Origin: Siphonodentalium dalli
Lineage: Eukaryota > Mollusca > Scaphopoda > Gadilida > Siphonodentaliidae
Assembly (NCBI GenBank): GCA_032622095.1
Contig: CP136062.1
Span: forward strand, 19,163,739-19,227,738
Reading direction: 5' to 3'
Length of the DNA stretch: 64,000 nt
A model generated the notes under the pieces. It saw only the letters and a program-made list of their open reading frames with translations. It searched no databases and was not told the origin of the DNA. The position numbers and the translations under genes are program-made. The stretch's first letter is position 1, and every line of letters begins with the position of its first letter. This document shows positions 10,622-23,330 of the stretch, one piece after another.

Positions 10622-13600
10622 ATGGGGTGGTCCCGACCCCGTACAACGAATACAAACTACCGTGGGGCGGCCCCGACCCCGTACAACGAATACAAACTAC
10701 CGTGGGCCGGCCCCGACCCCGTACAACGAATACAAACTACCGTGGGGCGGCCCCGACCCCGTACAACGAATACAAACTACCGTGGGGCGGCCCCGACCCC
10801 GTACAACGAATACAAACTACATTGGGGTGGCCCCGACCCCGTACAACGAATACAAACTACCGTGGGGCGGCCCCGACCCCGTACAACGAATACAAACTAC
10901 CGTGGGGCGGCCCCGACCCCGTACAACAAATGCAAACTACCGTGGGGCGCCCCCGACCCCGTACAACGAATACAATCTACGGTGGGGCGGCCCCGACCAC
11001 GTACAACGAATACAAACTACCGTGGGGCGGCCCCGACCCCGTACAGCGAATACAAACTACCGTGGGGCGGCCCCGACCACGTACAACGAATACAAACTAC
11101 CGTGGGGCGGCCCCGACCACGTACAACGAATACAAACTACCGTGGGGCGGCCCCGACCCCGTACAGCGAATACAAACTACCGTGGGGCGGCCCCGACCCC
11201 GTACAGCGAATACAAACTACCGTGGGGCGGCCCCGACCACGTACAACGAATACAAACTACCGTGGGGCGGCCCCGACCACGTACATCGAATACAAACTAC
11301 CGTGGGGCGGCCCCGACCACGTACAACGAATACAAACTACCGTGGGGCGGCCCCGACCCCGTACAACGAATACAAACTACCGTGGGGCGGCCCCGACCCC
11401 GTACAACAAATGCAAACTACCGTGGGGCGCCCCCGACCCCGTACAACGAATACAAACTACCGTGGGGCGGCCCCGACCCCGTACAACGAATACAAACTAC
11501 CGTGGGGCGGCCCCGACCCGTACAACGAATACAATCTACCGTGGGGCGGCCCCGACCCCGTACAACGAATACAAACTACCGTGGGGCGGCCCCGACCCCG
11601 TACAACGAATACAATCTACTGTGGGGCGGCCCCGACCCCGTACAGCGAATACAAACTACCGTGGGGCGGCCCCGACCCCGTACAACGAATACAATCTACT
11701 GTGGGGCGGCCCCGACCCCGTACAGCGAATACAAACTACCGTGGGGCGGCCCCGACCCCGTACAACGAATACAAACTACCGTGGGGTGGCCCCGACCCCG
11801 TACAACGAATACAAACTACCGTGGGGCGGCCCCGACCCCGTACAACGAATACAAACTACCGTGGGGCGGCCCCGACCCCGTACAACGAATACAAACTACC
11901 GTGGGGTGGCCCCGACCCCGTACAACGAATACAAACTACCGTGGGGCGGCCCCGACCCCGTACAACGAATACAAACTACCGTGGGGTGGCCCCGACCCCG
12001 TACAACGAATACAAACTACCGTGGGGCGGCCCCGACCCCGTACAACGAATACAAACTACCGTGGGGCGGCCCCGACCCCGTACAACGAATACAAACTACC
12101 GTGGGGCGGCCCCGACCCCGTACAGCGAATACAAACTACCATGGGGCGGCCCCGACCCCGTACAACGAATACAAACTACGTGGGCGGCCCCGACCCCGTA
12201 CAACGAATACAAACTACCGTGGGGCGGCCCCGACCCCGTACAACGAATACAAACTACCGTGGGGCGGCCCCGACCCCGTACAACGAATACAAACTACCGT
12301 GGGCGGCCCCGACCCCGTACAACGAATACAAACTACCGTGAGGCGGCCCCGACCCCGTACAACGAATACAAACTACGTGGGCGGCCCCGACCCCGTACAA
12401 CGAATACAAACTACCGTGGGGCGGCCCCGACCCCGTACAGCGAATACAAACTACCATGGGGCGGCCCCGACCCCGTACAACGAATACAAACTACGTGGGC
12501 GGCCCCGACCCCGTACAACGAATACAAACTACCGTGGGGCGGCCCCGACCCCGTACAACGAATACAAACTACCGTGAGGCGGCCCCGACCCGTACAACGA
12601 TTACAAACTACCGTGGGGCGGCCCCGACCCGTACAACGAATACAAACTACCATGGGGCGGCCCCGACCCCGTACAACGAATACAAACTACCGTGGGCGGC
12701 CCCGACCCCGTACAACGAATACAAACTACCGTGGGCGGCCCCGAACCCGTACAACGAATACAAACTACCGTGGGGCGGGCCCGACCCCGTACAACCAATA
12801 CAAACTACCGTGGGGCGGCCCCGACCCCGTATAACGAATACAAACTACCATGGGGCGGCCCCGACCCCGTACAACGAATACAAACTACGTGGGCGGCCCC
12901 GACCCCGTACAACGAATACAAACTACCGTGGGGCGGGCCCGACCCCGTACAACCAATACAAACTACCGTGGGGCGGCCCCGACCCCGTACAACGAATACA
13001 AACTACCGTGGGGCGGCTCCGACCCCGTACAACGAATACGAACTACCGTGGGGCGGCCCCGACCCCGTACAACGAATACAAACTACCATGGGGCGGCCCC
13101 GACCCCGTACAACGAATACAAACTACCATGGGGCGGCCCCGACCCCGTACAACGAATACAAACTACCGTGGGGCGGCTCCGACCCCGTACAACGAATACA
13201 AACTACCGTGGGGCGGCTCCGACCCCGTACAACGAATACAAACTACCGTGGGGCGGCCCCGACCCCGTACAACGAATACAAACTACCGTGGGGCGGCCCC
13301 GACCCCGTACAACGAATACAAACAACCGTGGGCGGCCCCGACCCCGTACAACGAATACAAACTACCGTGGGCGGCCCCGACCCCGTACAACCAATACAAA
13401 CTACCGTGGGGCGGCCCCGACCCCGTACAACGAATACAAACTACCGTGGGGCGGCTCCGACCCCGTACAACGAATACGAACTACCGTGGGGCGGCCCCGA
13501 CCCCGTACAACGAATACAAACTACCGTGGGGGCCCCGACCCCTTACAACGAATACAAACTACCGTGGGGCGGCCCCGACCCCGTACAACGAATACAAACT

Positions 13601-14940
13601 ACCGTGGGGCGGCCCCGACCCCGTACAACGAATACAAACTACCGTGGGGCGGCCCCGACCCCGTACAACGAATACAAACTACCGTGGGGTGGCCCCGACC
13701 CCGTACAACGAATACAAACTACCGTGGGGCGGCCCCGACCCCGTACAACGAATACAAACTACCGTGGGGCGGCCCCGACCCCGTACAACGAATACAAACT
13801 ACCGTGGGGCGGCCCCGACCCCGTACAACGAATACAAACTACCGTGGGGCGGCCCCGACCCCGTACAACGAATACAAACAACCGTGGGCGGCCCCGACCC
13901 CGTACAACGAATACAAACTACCGTGGGGCGGCCCCGACCCCGTACAACGAATACAAACTACCGTGGGGCGGCCCCGACCCCGTACAACGAATACAAACTA
14001 CCGTGGGGCGGCCCCGACCCCGTACAACGAATACAAACTACCGTGGGGCGGCCCCGGCCCCGTACAACCAATACAAACTACCGTGGGGGGGGGGGCCCGA
14101 CCCCGTACAACGAATACAAACTACGTGGGCGGCCCCGACCCCGTACAACGAATACAAACTACCGTGGGCGGCCCCGACCCCGTACAACGAATACAATCTA
14201 CCGTGGGGCGGCCCCGACCCCGTACAACGAATACAAACTACCGTGGGGCGGCCCCAACCCCGTACAACGAATACAAACTACCGTGGGGTGGCCCCGACCC
14301 CGTACAACGAATACAATCTACAGTGGGGCGGCCCCGACCCCGTACAACGAATACAAACTACCGTGGGGCGGCCCCGACCCCGTACAACGAATACAAACTA
14401 CCGTGGGGCGGCCCCGACCCCGTACAACGAATACAATCTACCGTGGGGCGGCCCCGACCCCGTACAACGAATACAATCTACCGTGGGGCGGCCCCGACCC
14501 CGTACAACGAATTCAAACTACCGTGGGGCGGCCCCGACCCCGTACAACGAATACAAACTACCGTGGGGCGGCCCCGACCCCGTACAACGAATACAAACTA
14601 CCGTGGGGCGGCCCCGACCCCGTACAACGAATACAAACTACCGTGGGGCAGCCCCGACCCCGTACAACGAATACAAACTACCGTGGGTGGCCCCGACCCC
14701 GTACAACGAATACAAACTACCGTGGGGCGGCCCCGACCCCGTACAACGAATACAAACTACCGTGGGGTGGCCCCGACCCCGTACAACGAATACAAACTAC
14801 CGTGGGGCGGCCCCGACCCCGTAAAACGAATACAAACTACCGTGGGGTGGCCCCGACCCCGTACAACGAATACAAACTACCGTGGGGCGGCCCCGACCCC
14901 GTACAACGAATACAAACTACCGTGGGGCGGCCCCGATCAT
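10622..14940. repeat. 40-bp GC-rich satellite, about 108 units
   Basis: The unit includes CCGTGGGGCGGCCCCGACCC followed by a GTACAACGAATAC stretch. Units of 40 bp dominate, with scattered 38-39-bp units (GTGGGCGG in place of GTGGGGCGG, and loss of CC) from about 12170 onward. Marked variants recur as blocks: ACAAATGC at about 10926 and 11406 (480 bp apart), and the pair CCATGG plus CTACGTGGG at about 12139 and 12453. Because 40 = 3n+1 and the forward unit lacks stops, all three forward frames are open and spell the same 40-residue series in rotation. These frames are not treated as genes. Confidence 0.97.
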
Positions 14941-15520
14941 ACAATAAAAATGACACCTAAAAGTTACAAAACATTTGCCAAAATGTCGACCAATTTAGGG
15001 GCCAAAATCGATTTTGACCGGATAAACACAACCGTGGGGTGGCCCCCGACCATACATGCAAAATGACACCAAAACAACATTTTGTCAAAATTACGACCAA
15101 AATGGGGGGGGGGGGAATCGAATTTTCCAGTTTTCGTAGTTTGGGCCCGATTTTAACCAGATAAAGACTATGGGACTAGTGAGCCACCCCTCTGTAGTCT
15201 TTATCCGGTCAAAATCGGGTCAAAAACTACTAAAAAATTCTATTTTTGGACCCTAATTTGGTCGAAATTTTTGGCCAACTTTTTGGTGTCATTTTGTTGT
15301 ATGGTCGGGTGTCACTCACGGTAGTCTTTATCCGCTCAAAATCGGGTCATAACAATGAAAACTGGAAAATTAGATTATTTACCCTAATTTGATCGAAATG
15401 TTGGCAATTTTTTGGCAACTTTCTAGTGTCTGTTTGATTTAATTAGTCACAAGCCACCACATGATTGTCTTTATTCTTTGTGCAACGTTCCAATGACAAA
15501 TGTGCGAATAAAATGGATGT
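14925..15520. repeat. Right flank of the satellite: ~165-bp units, then inverted copies
   Basis: The last 40-bp unit passes into 'gatcatacaataaaaatgac' with no break, showing the satellite unit is a segment of the longer unit. From about 15185 the same unit continues in reverse complement ('agtctttatccggtcaaaat'). A run of ten G occurs near 15105. Confidence 0.8.
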
Positions 15521-16499
15521 AGCGAGTATGCGGATATGAGAATAAGTAATGAATGTGTCGAATTTAGAATAAGTGATGAATGTCACATTACTCATAGTTT
15601 ACAAACCATAGTTAATTTACATGGGCCTTTTGGGGATAAAATTATGGTAAGTACTAGGGTAATATAACGATAATTTATCACAGTAAAAAAATATACCATA
15701 GTTAACTTACAACGGTATTTTTGGGTGGTAAATTAATATGGTAAAAAAGCAATATCTTTACCCCAGTAAAATTGCTATCTAAAAGACCGTTGTGAATTAT
15801 TGTAATAACCATAGTGTCATAAACTATAGTTAATATAGAACGGTTCTTTGTGTGGTACATTTACTCTGCACCCCCCCCCCCCCCCAGGGCTCAACTTCAC
15901 CCCACTCATGTCTCCTCTAATTTGTTTCGGTTGTTAACAAGACAAAAAGTGGCCGCAGAGACTCCAGACAAGATGGCGTCCATCATGGCGGCCATTTTTG
16001 TTATATGCACCAGGTCTCTTTGATCGCCGTTGTAGTAAAGATGATGTCACACGCGGTCTTGTTTTCCGTACGATTCATTATGGTAATATACAACCCTTAC
16101 AAACTAGACAAAAATCCGAAACAAAAATCAAATATGGCGGCCAAGATGGCCGCGGAAATGCGAACACTTCCTATTTTTCGGACATTTCACCACATATCGT
16201 TTGTCTCTGTGGGAAAATATTGGCATCTTGACGCGATTTTATAAATTTATTATCTATAAGAATCATTGGTGAACACATGGGGACCATAATATACATTCCT
16301 TGTCGGACATTTTTGTCAGATATCACGTTTTCCCAAATGCCGGTATAATCCGTTCAAAGCCAAAGCGACGCTAAAAACGCAATGTCTGTTCCGAATAAAT
16401 GAGTGTTATTGCTATTAATACTACAGCCATGATTATATATGTGCAGGAGATACCCGGGCTATGATCATTCTTTCACCTGAGTTGAGGAATATTCATCCT

Positions 16500-17140
16500 A
16501 ATCCGAGATGACGGCCAAAATGCCCACCAGAAATAGATAAATCGCTGAAAATCGCTGATTTTAACAGCAGTGAGAGTTATTGTCACGACAACTCAACACC
16601 TGCTTACTATTGTGAGCTGGGAACACTGAGTCGAAGAACTATCCTTATATTGCATCCAATTAAAAGTCTCCCGAATCCAAAATGGTGCCCACAATAGCAA
16701 ATTCACCGAAAATCCCTCATATTCACATCATTGGGAATTATTGTCGGGACAACTCCACCCATGCTTACAGCTGACTTGGAAATACTGTGGTGAAGTAATT
16801 ACCTTACATCCCATGCAAGAAATGGTTTTCCAAATCTAAAATGGCGGCCAAAATGGCGACCGATATTTGAAAACACGCCTACATTCCTTTACTTTCTTAC
16901 TATGAGCGTTATTGTTTCGCGTATTCTACCCACCATTACATGTTGGTATGGAATATTGATATGAAGTATTCATTTGAGTTTGGCAATTAATACTCAAGGT
17001 CAAGATGCCAGCTAATCTGGAGGCCAGAAATTCAAAGAAATCGATATTTTCACATACAAATTTCAACCGTTTGTCATGATATCGATATGTATGGACGAAA
17101 CTATACACAAACCATCTATTAGTTCAATTTAAAACGTTTC
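16500..17140. repeat. Diverged ~180-bp tandem units in the left arm
   Basis: Phrases such as 'aaaatggcggccaaaatggc' and 'ttattgtcacgacaactc' recur about every 180 bp (near 16510, 16680, 16850), with strong decay. Confidence 0.5.
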
Positions 17141-19704
17141 AGAACACATACCATTGCTCGTATCCTTCTGGGAGTACGAAAACCCACAATTAATATCGCG
17201 ATGTGGCATTTCGAAATCCATTCCACACTTCGCTCCGATAATGGCCGTAACCGTAGGTGCGCCGAATAGCCATATTAGAACAATTAGAACGGATTTGTCA
17301 CGTTCTTAATGATCTGTACCAGTTTCCATTTCTTTGCCTGATAAATCTAGGTCGCTCACACCGACAGAGTATGCAACACTTCCTGGGAGAACGGTCCCTC
17401 TAATGATAACGTTTTTATGATCCTCGGTAACATCACCATGTCGAGTTTAAGATTTTAAATACTTGCTAAATATGGAATTTGTTCGTTATATTGAACTAGA
17501 AAGGCATATGGTCCATAAGTATACAAGCTTACAGAAGGTCACCTCCGTGTATGTCTTTATCATACCCCATGGGGACAACGACATGTACACCTGGCGAACT
17601 TCCCAGTTAACTAGTCACTTCGCAATAGATGGTTCAACTCACAAACTTAGGGAACGTATTGGCATACGTGGACAACTTCGGCAGTGTTTTGAAGGTAGCT
17701 AGCTGTCTCAATCCCTTGGACAGATGCCTATCTGCTAAGGAGAGGACCATAATGTACCCGCACTTCTTAACCACGATCCTAAGCAAACTGTGTGATGTCC
17801 CGCGGTCGTCTCGTCGAATAGCTCACAGCAGAGAAGAACAATACTCGCGGTACTAGTTTGTGGACAAGCGCCATGACAGTGGGAATGAAATGGGCTACGG
17901 TATACACCCCTACACCAGGTGCATGTTTCAGATATAGAATGTCATGCGTGTTGGTGCTTTTCTGTGTGGTAAGATTGTATTTCCACATCCTTTTCAGGCC
18001 GTTCTGAATCAACTTGACCAGACGTATAATATTGTTTGGATAATACTGTCCTAGCCTCCCCAGAATAGTCGGATGTGCTAGAGGATAATGTCTTAATGGA
18101 ATGAAGGTAAGCGTTGTTGTTATCCTATCTCAGGGTTAGTGTCAGTATGTGGGCGGTATTATTAAAGAAAACGTCAGGAAATGTGATGCATCTATTTCAC
18201 TGTGTGTTTAAAGAACAATTTATAGTATCGGTGGCCATGGATGTGGACGTTGGTGAACGTGAGCTTTATGATCATATAGCTTTATATTATAGAACTCTAG
18301 AATATAGTAGTTAATATGTTTCATTCAGGACAATAGTTTTGAATGGTGATGTTACCGAGAAATTACTTGGTGTACCCAACATAGGTTAAACTGAATGCAA
18401 GATCTCATCAACGTAACATGCCTCTAGATGTTCTTCGCGTTGACCAGTTCACCCTTGTGTTAATGACACTGTACTCTCTTGAACCATACCGACCACCACC
18501 CAGCGTGAGTATGACATATCAACTATCAAATGCATCGTCCTTAAGACTACATCCCAGTCTGATGGGGCTTATTTAGTAGTAGCCAATGGTACACGCCTGG
18601 TCCAGTTGATTAAGATCGGCTTCCAACGGTATTGGAAGATACAATCTTAGCATACAAGGAAAGCAAAGCCACGTGAGATCATGTCTGAATCTAAAACATA
18701 CCCAAAGAAGGGGCGGTGCAGTCAAGGACCAATTTCATGTCCACTACCATGACATATGCCCACAAACTAGCACCGCATGTATTGTTATTATCAGCTTGGA
18801 TCTGTACGGTGAGACGATTGTTGGACGCCACCAAGACTGTTCTTATGATTATGGCCAAGAAGTGTGGGTATGTTATGCATTACGGTCTTCTATGCCTTAG
18901 CAGAAAGGCATCCGTCAAATGTTAGGCTTTCAACATTCGAGGCCATATAGAGAAGTTGTCCGGCTACGTCAGTACATCAATATGTGAATTGATGAACCAT
19001 AATTATATTGAGAAGTGGCTGGATGGCAGGATCACCAGATGTACATTTTGTTATCACATTAGGTAACAAAATCTGAAAAAATACGCAGATAGAGAGGTCC
19101 TTCCAATAGCTAGTATACGTATCGACCGCAGACCTTTCTAGTTTATCACGCAAGATGACGCTCAGATCCCATTGCATAGCATCTGAATTATACCATAAGC
19201 TACCACGAATGAAACTCGCCAAGAATAAGGATAAGAATTCCCAGCTTTCGAGACAAACACGTGAGCTTGACACCGACATATCTGTTGTTTGAAACATTCC
19301 GATTAGTGGGACTCTTCTACCAAGAAGTGTAGAAAACTGTGTCGGTGTGAGCGATATATATTAATGTGACGAGGAGACGGATGCTGGTCCAGATAATGCT
19401 GAATGTGGCAAACCAGAATGAGCTCAGCTACATAACTGTTGTTTTGATTCTTGGAAGTCATAATATGACTATTCGGCGCACCCATATACGATTACGGCCA
19501 TTATGGGCGCTTAGTGGAGAATGGATTTCGAAATGCCACATCGCTATTATTGTGGGTTTTCATCCATCCAGAAGGCGACGACATATGTTGGAAATAATAG
19601 ATGGCTTATGTACGTTTCGTCCAATCTAGTACTGGCCCCACCATAGACCTCCGTGTGATTTTCATGTGGAGAACTGACCATGTGTGCACTTCAATCAGTA
19701 GGTT

Positions 19705-20480
19705 ATATGCTTTCAAACAAAATTGGGTAGACATCACACAAAGTTGCTCGGTTGCCATGGCAACGGCTTAAATACGCATGCCAAATGTTGAGGTTTCAAC
19801 AACTGGAATGCTTACATTTAACCACTTATTTCGCATTGGATTCGTTAAAACTGCGTGCACTATCTATGTTTGCTATATCAACATATTTAACTTGTCTAGA
19901 TATGGTAATGATCGAATACCACTTCATATGGTATCTACTCTGACACCAAAAAATAATTGGGTAGACAGCACACAAATTTGCTTAGTTGCCATGGCAACGG
20001 CTTAAAAATACAGGTCAAATATTGAAGCTTCCGACAATTGGAAAGCTTACATTTAACCAATTATTTCGTGATCGATTAAATCTAAGTTTGCTATATAAGC
20101 GTATTTAACTTGTCGGGAAATGTAAGGCACAAGTTGAATGACCATGTATATCTCCGTTTTCATGGTAACGATTGAATATCACTACATATGGTGGATGCAG
20201 ATGTGGTAGCTTCATTTCTGGTTAACATATGCTGACAAGCAGATGTCGCAAACATTATATTGTAGAGTACATACTATATGTATATCAATAAGTTAGTCAT
20301 GCTTTCAAAAACAATTGGGTAGACATCACACCAATTCGCTCGTTTGCCATCTCAACGGCTCCAATATTGAGGCTTCCGACAATTGGTAAATCTTACAGTT
20401 AACCACCTATTGCACCTATCCATGTTTTCTATATAAACATATATCACTTGTCAGGAAATTCAAGATTACAGATGAGGGAT
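19705..20480. repeat. Tandem ~230-350-bp units containing X-box-like palindromes (forward)
   Basis: Units start 'tgctttcaaa' and 'aattgggtagacatcacac' at about 19708, 19945 and 20300. Two of them contain the exact palindrome GTTGCCATGGCAAC (19751-19764 and 19985-19998); in the third it is degraded. The same units run in reverse at 22730-23330. Confidence 0.8.
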
Positions 20481-20628
20481 GTTATAGGGTAAGTATAATT
20501 GCCGGATAGCATTAGTAAACAAACAGATAGCACACACAAGTTGATATTATGAGACTGACGTTTTCGGACAAAGACAGACATTGCCTTCTATACCACAGAC
20601 TGGGTGTCCTCTAACTGACATACGAAAT

Positions 20629-20801
20629 GACGTGCTTTTAGAGACGTGTGGACTATGAATAGACCTTGGTTGACGTATGACAATGGGAAGGGTGTGATGT
20701 TCTGTAGTGTGTGCATTCAGGCTGGCGTGAGTAATCTTTTCGTGGCTGGCTGCACAACATTGAAACTGCACTTGATCAAACTTCACGAGACAGCAAAAGG
20801 T
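20629..20801 (+). pseudogene. hAT-type (ZNF862/KIAA1586-like) zinc-finger exon fragment
   Basis: The plus-strand frame reads RPWLTYDNGKGVMFCSVC, then AGVSNLFVAGCT, then LHLIKLHETAK, followed by a donor-like AAAG|GTAAGC at about 20801. W-L-x-Y-D, a CxxC pair and a later HxxxxH are the layout of the N-terminal zinc finger in hAT-derived transposase-like proteins of the ZNF862/KIAA1586 kind. That finger normally binds DNA. The frame is closed upstream by TGA at about 20626-20628, and no downstream transposase exon is visible. A matching hAT C-terminus is present at 50370-50579, but that is 30 kb away and not evidently the same element. Confidence 0.55.
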
Positions 20802-21831
20802 AAGCTCTAACATTTAGTGTAAACATATTTTTATTTCCAAATCTAACATAATATACGGATGATTCAAATATATATAGAAGAGATAATGTATGGAAATGAG
20901 GATCAGACATTTAACATTTAGCCTAACCATCAAAACGTATAGCTGTATACTGGTTATGTAATTAATTAAGCCGTCTGCTTTGTTCGTGATAGAAGAGCAG
21001 TTCTTAACTCAGTGGTTACGCAATGTGTGTCATTAAATGTATCCCTGGCTTAACTTCATAAAAGATTTGAATACAATAGATATTCACCAGTTAACACCTT
21101 ACTATAATAAGCCATTGTTAGCGGCCGTCATGCCATGGTGTCAATAATGTCGACATAGGGTTATTACAATTAGTTTGGCGGATTTATGTGATTATAATTA
21201 TGTTTTCATTCTGAGTATAACAAATATTTAAAACAAATATTTTAGTCATTAATTGTGAACCGACCAGAAAACGATGATTTAATTTGGCCAAATTGTTTTT
21301 AATTTGGCCAAAAAACATTTGGCTAAAGTTTTGTTCATTTGGCTAATAAAATTTATTATGACGAAAATTGGCTTTGTCATCAGAGTCCATATTTACTATC
21401 GTGTTTCCATTTGATGAATAAGAAGCGTATTATGTGTGGCTTCTTGCCAAACACCTCCCCCATTTACCTTCCACTTAGAATATTATATAGTATATTAGAG
21501 AGGTTTAGATTGAAGACTGCTAACTTCGCTCGTGAAGAAATATTAGGTTATTCGTCGCGGCGTGGCGGGAAATCGTGACCATACATATAACGACTTTAGT
21601 GTTTTATGATTAAGACGGTACAATATCGAAAGTGAATGTTGCATTAGTTGATGCTGACTAACTATATTGGATAATACTTTCCCGCCTGGTCAAGGATAAT
21701 TAATTATAGTGTTGTGCTTGAAGGGCGACGTTAGCGGTTTTAACAATCTAATCCTACCCGCTGAAACAGACATAGGCATTATCACGTGATGTAGTCGATA
21801 ACAAACCTTGTTTAACCTTCTGGAGTGTTGT

Positions 21832-22560
21832 CTATTCGTTTTTGCATACCAGTTTTGTGCATTTACAAAATCCGGTGCATCCGACACTGGTTCGCCGACA
21901 AGAGCATTGTCCTGTGCAGATACGACAGCCACAAATAACGTGGTTGTCAGTGGGGAGCATAGATTTAAATTTAATAGGCAACAGCAAGTCATCTGTTTTA
22001 TGCCAGCCTAAATGTTCTGGGTCCAAGTTTGATAAAGGATGCAAAAAATTGATGAAAGATCTTATGACAAAGTAACATCTGCCCAAGTGTCCACGAAGCG
22101 CATATGATGTTGGGGGAAGCTCGTGGTCCCTTTTTTCACAAACATGTCACAGCGCAACTCGTCAAATGTGTTGAGTTGATTTCCCTTAAACAGTTATAAG
22201 ATATTTCTCTGCCTTCTCATTGGAAGCAGTATCTGGGGATGACATAGTCCCGAAGTCAGACAAAAAAATTTCAGGTTCAGCTCGTATAGCAGACAGTTTT
22301 GTGCCCAGTTTGCTTGTCGAATCGCAACCAGTTAAGACATGTGCCTTGGTCAGAACGGCACAGTACTCGGGTCCCAATTTGAGTCCAAGTAAGTGAAGTG
22401 GTATGTAACGGGTGCATTGTTTGGTATTACCATAGTTCACCCAAAGTTCTTCGAGGCCTGTCTTGGAAAATGTAAACAAATAAAATAGCAACAGCACAAC
22501 AACGTCAGTATCAATTCGTTGACTTGGTTCGGTTAGATGCCGAAACATATTTCCTGTTGA
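21832..22560 (-). pseudogene. Broken mobile-element-type protein: TGCD domain plus cysteine-rich tail
   Basis: On the minus strand, 22548-22186 gives IDTDVVVLLLFYLF, CTRYIPLHLLGLKLG, then HVLTGCDSTSKLGTK and EKAEKYLITV. This matches a multi-copy invertebrate and fish family with TDxDVVVL, YIPxH and HxxTGCDxTS motifs. The next block (KGNQLNTFDELRCDMF, KKGTTS) is in another frame at about 22175-22110. The C-terminal block 22086-21832 (LDPEHLGWHKTDDLLLPIKF, then a tail with CGCRICTGQCSCRR and CTGFCKC) is in a third frame. At least two frameshifts therefore inactivate it. The family is mobile-element associated; a link to Academ-type DNA transposons (DDE/XPG-like with Cys8 finger) is my recollection and unproven. 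It lies in the right arm of the large inverted-repeat block. Confidence 0.7.
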
Positions 22561-22729
22561 GCCTAATGGATTATGGTAATCAAGTGTAAATAAATCGCCT
22601 TTACAGCAAGCTGCAAGAGATCACTTCATATGCTGCGCAAAGAATTCCACCAATAATAGTCATAAGCGGGTCGATCATAGATTCAATTTTCAAAGAAAGG
22701 CCTCGAATAACTTTGAGTGAAATATGGTA

Positions 22730-23330
22730 ATACCAAACAATTTTCCAATTGTCGGAGGCCTCAACATTTGAGCCGTTGACATGGCAAACGAGCGACTTGG
22801 TGTGATGTCTACCCATTTTTTTTGAAAGCTTGACTAACTTATTGATATACATATAGTGTGTGCTCTACAATATAATGTTTGCGACATCGGCTTGTCAGCA
22901 TATCTTAACCAGGAATGAAGCTACCCCAACTGCATCCACCATATCTAGTGGTATTATATCGTTATCAAGACAACGGATATATACATGGTCAGTCAACTTG
23001 TGCCTTGCATTTCTCGACAAGTTAAACATGCAAAGATATCTGCACATAGTTTTAACGAATCCAACGCGAAACAATTTGTTAAATGTAAGCTTTCCAATTG
23101 TCGGAAGCTTCAATATTTGACACGTATTCTTAACCCGCTGCCATGGCAACTAAGCAAAATGTGTGTGTGCTGTCTACCCTCATTATTTTTGAAAGCATAT
23201 GACTCACTAATTGAAATATATATAGTTATTTCTCTACAATATAATGTTGCTTGTAATATTTGCTTGTCAGCTTGTGCTAACCAGCCAAGTAGGTACGTTA
23301 CCATGACAACTGAGATATATATGGCCGCCA
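22730..23330. repeat. Tandem X-box-bearing units (reverse orientation)
   Basis: These are reverse complements of the 19.7-20.4 kb units: 'ccaattgtcgga', 'gtgatgtctaccc', 'tgaaagc'. X-box-like sites remain as GCTGCCATGGCAAC (23137-23150) and GTTACCATGACAAC (23297-23310). Confidence 0.75.

Larger units (their letters stand above)
8950..15600. mobile_element. Foldback-like inverted-repeat block carrying the 40-bp satellite
   Basis: The outer sequence at 8950-9045 ('ttcgacacattcattactta', 'cgcatattcgctacatt') returns as a reverse complement at about 15515-15600. Inside it, ~165-bp units ('caaaatttcgacaaaattag', 'ccagttttcgtagttt', 'ggataaagact') run forward at 10262-10560 and 14940-15180 and backward at 15185-15500. 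Long inverted repeats made of tandem units are the hallmark of foldback (FB/Galileo-like) elements. That class assignment is inference. No transposase is visible. The LINE tail at 9489-10172 looks like a later insertion. Confidence 0.5.

Noticed and set aside
10622-15066. Open reading frames of 559-834 codons on the plus strand
   Set aside because: They come from a 40-bp satellite without stops; all three frames give the same repeat and no domain. The last one merely reads out into the flanking repeat.
20547-20813. 88-codon minus-strand frame
   Set aside because: It is opposite the more convincing plus-strand zinc-finger segment and has no motif.
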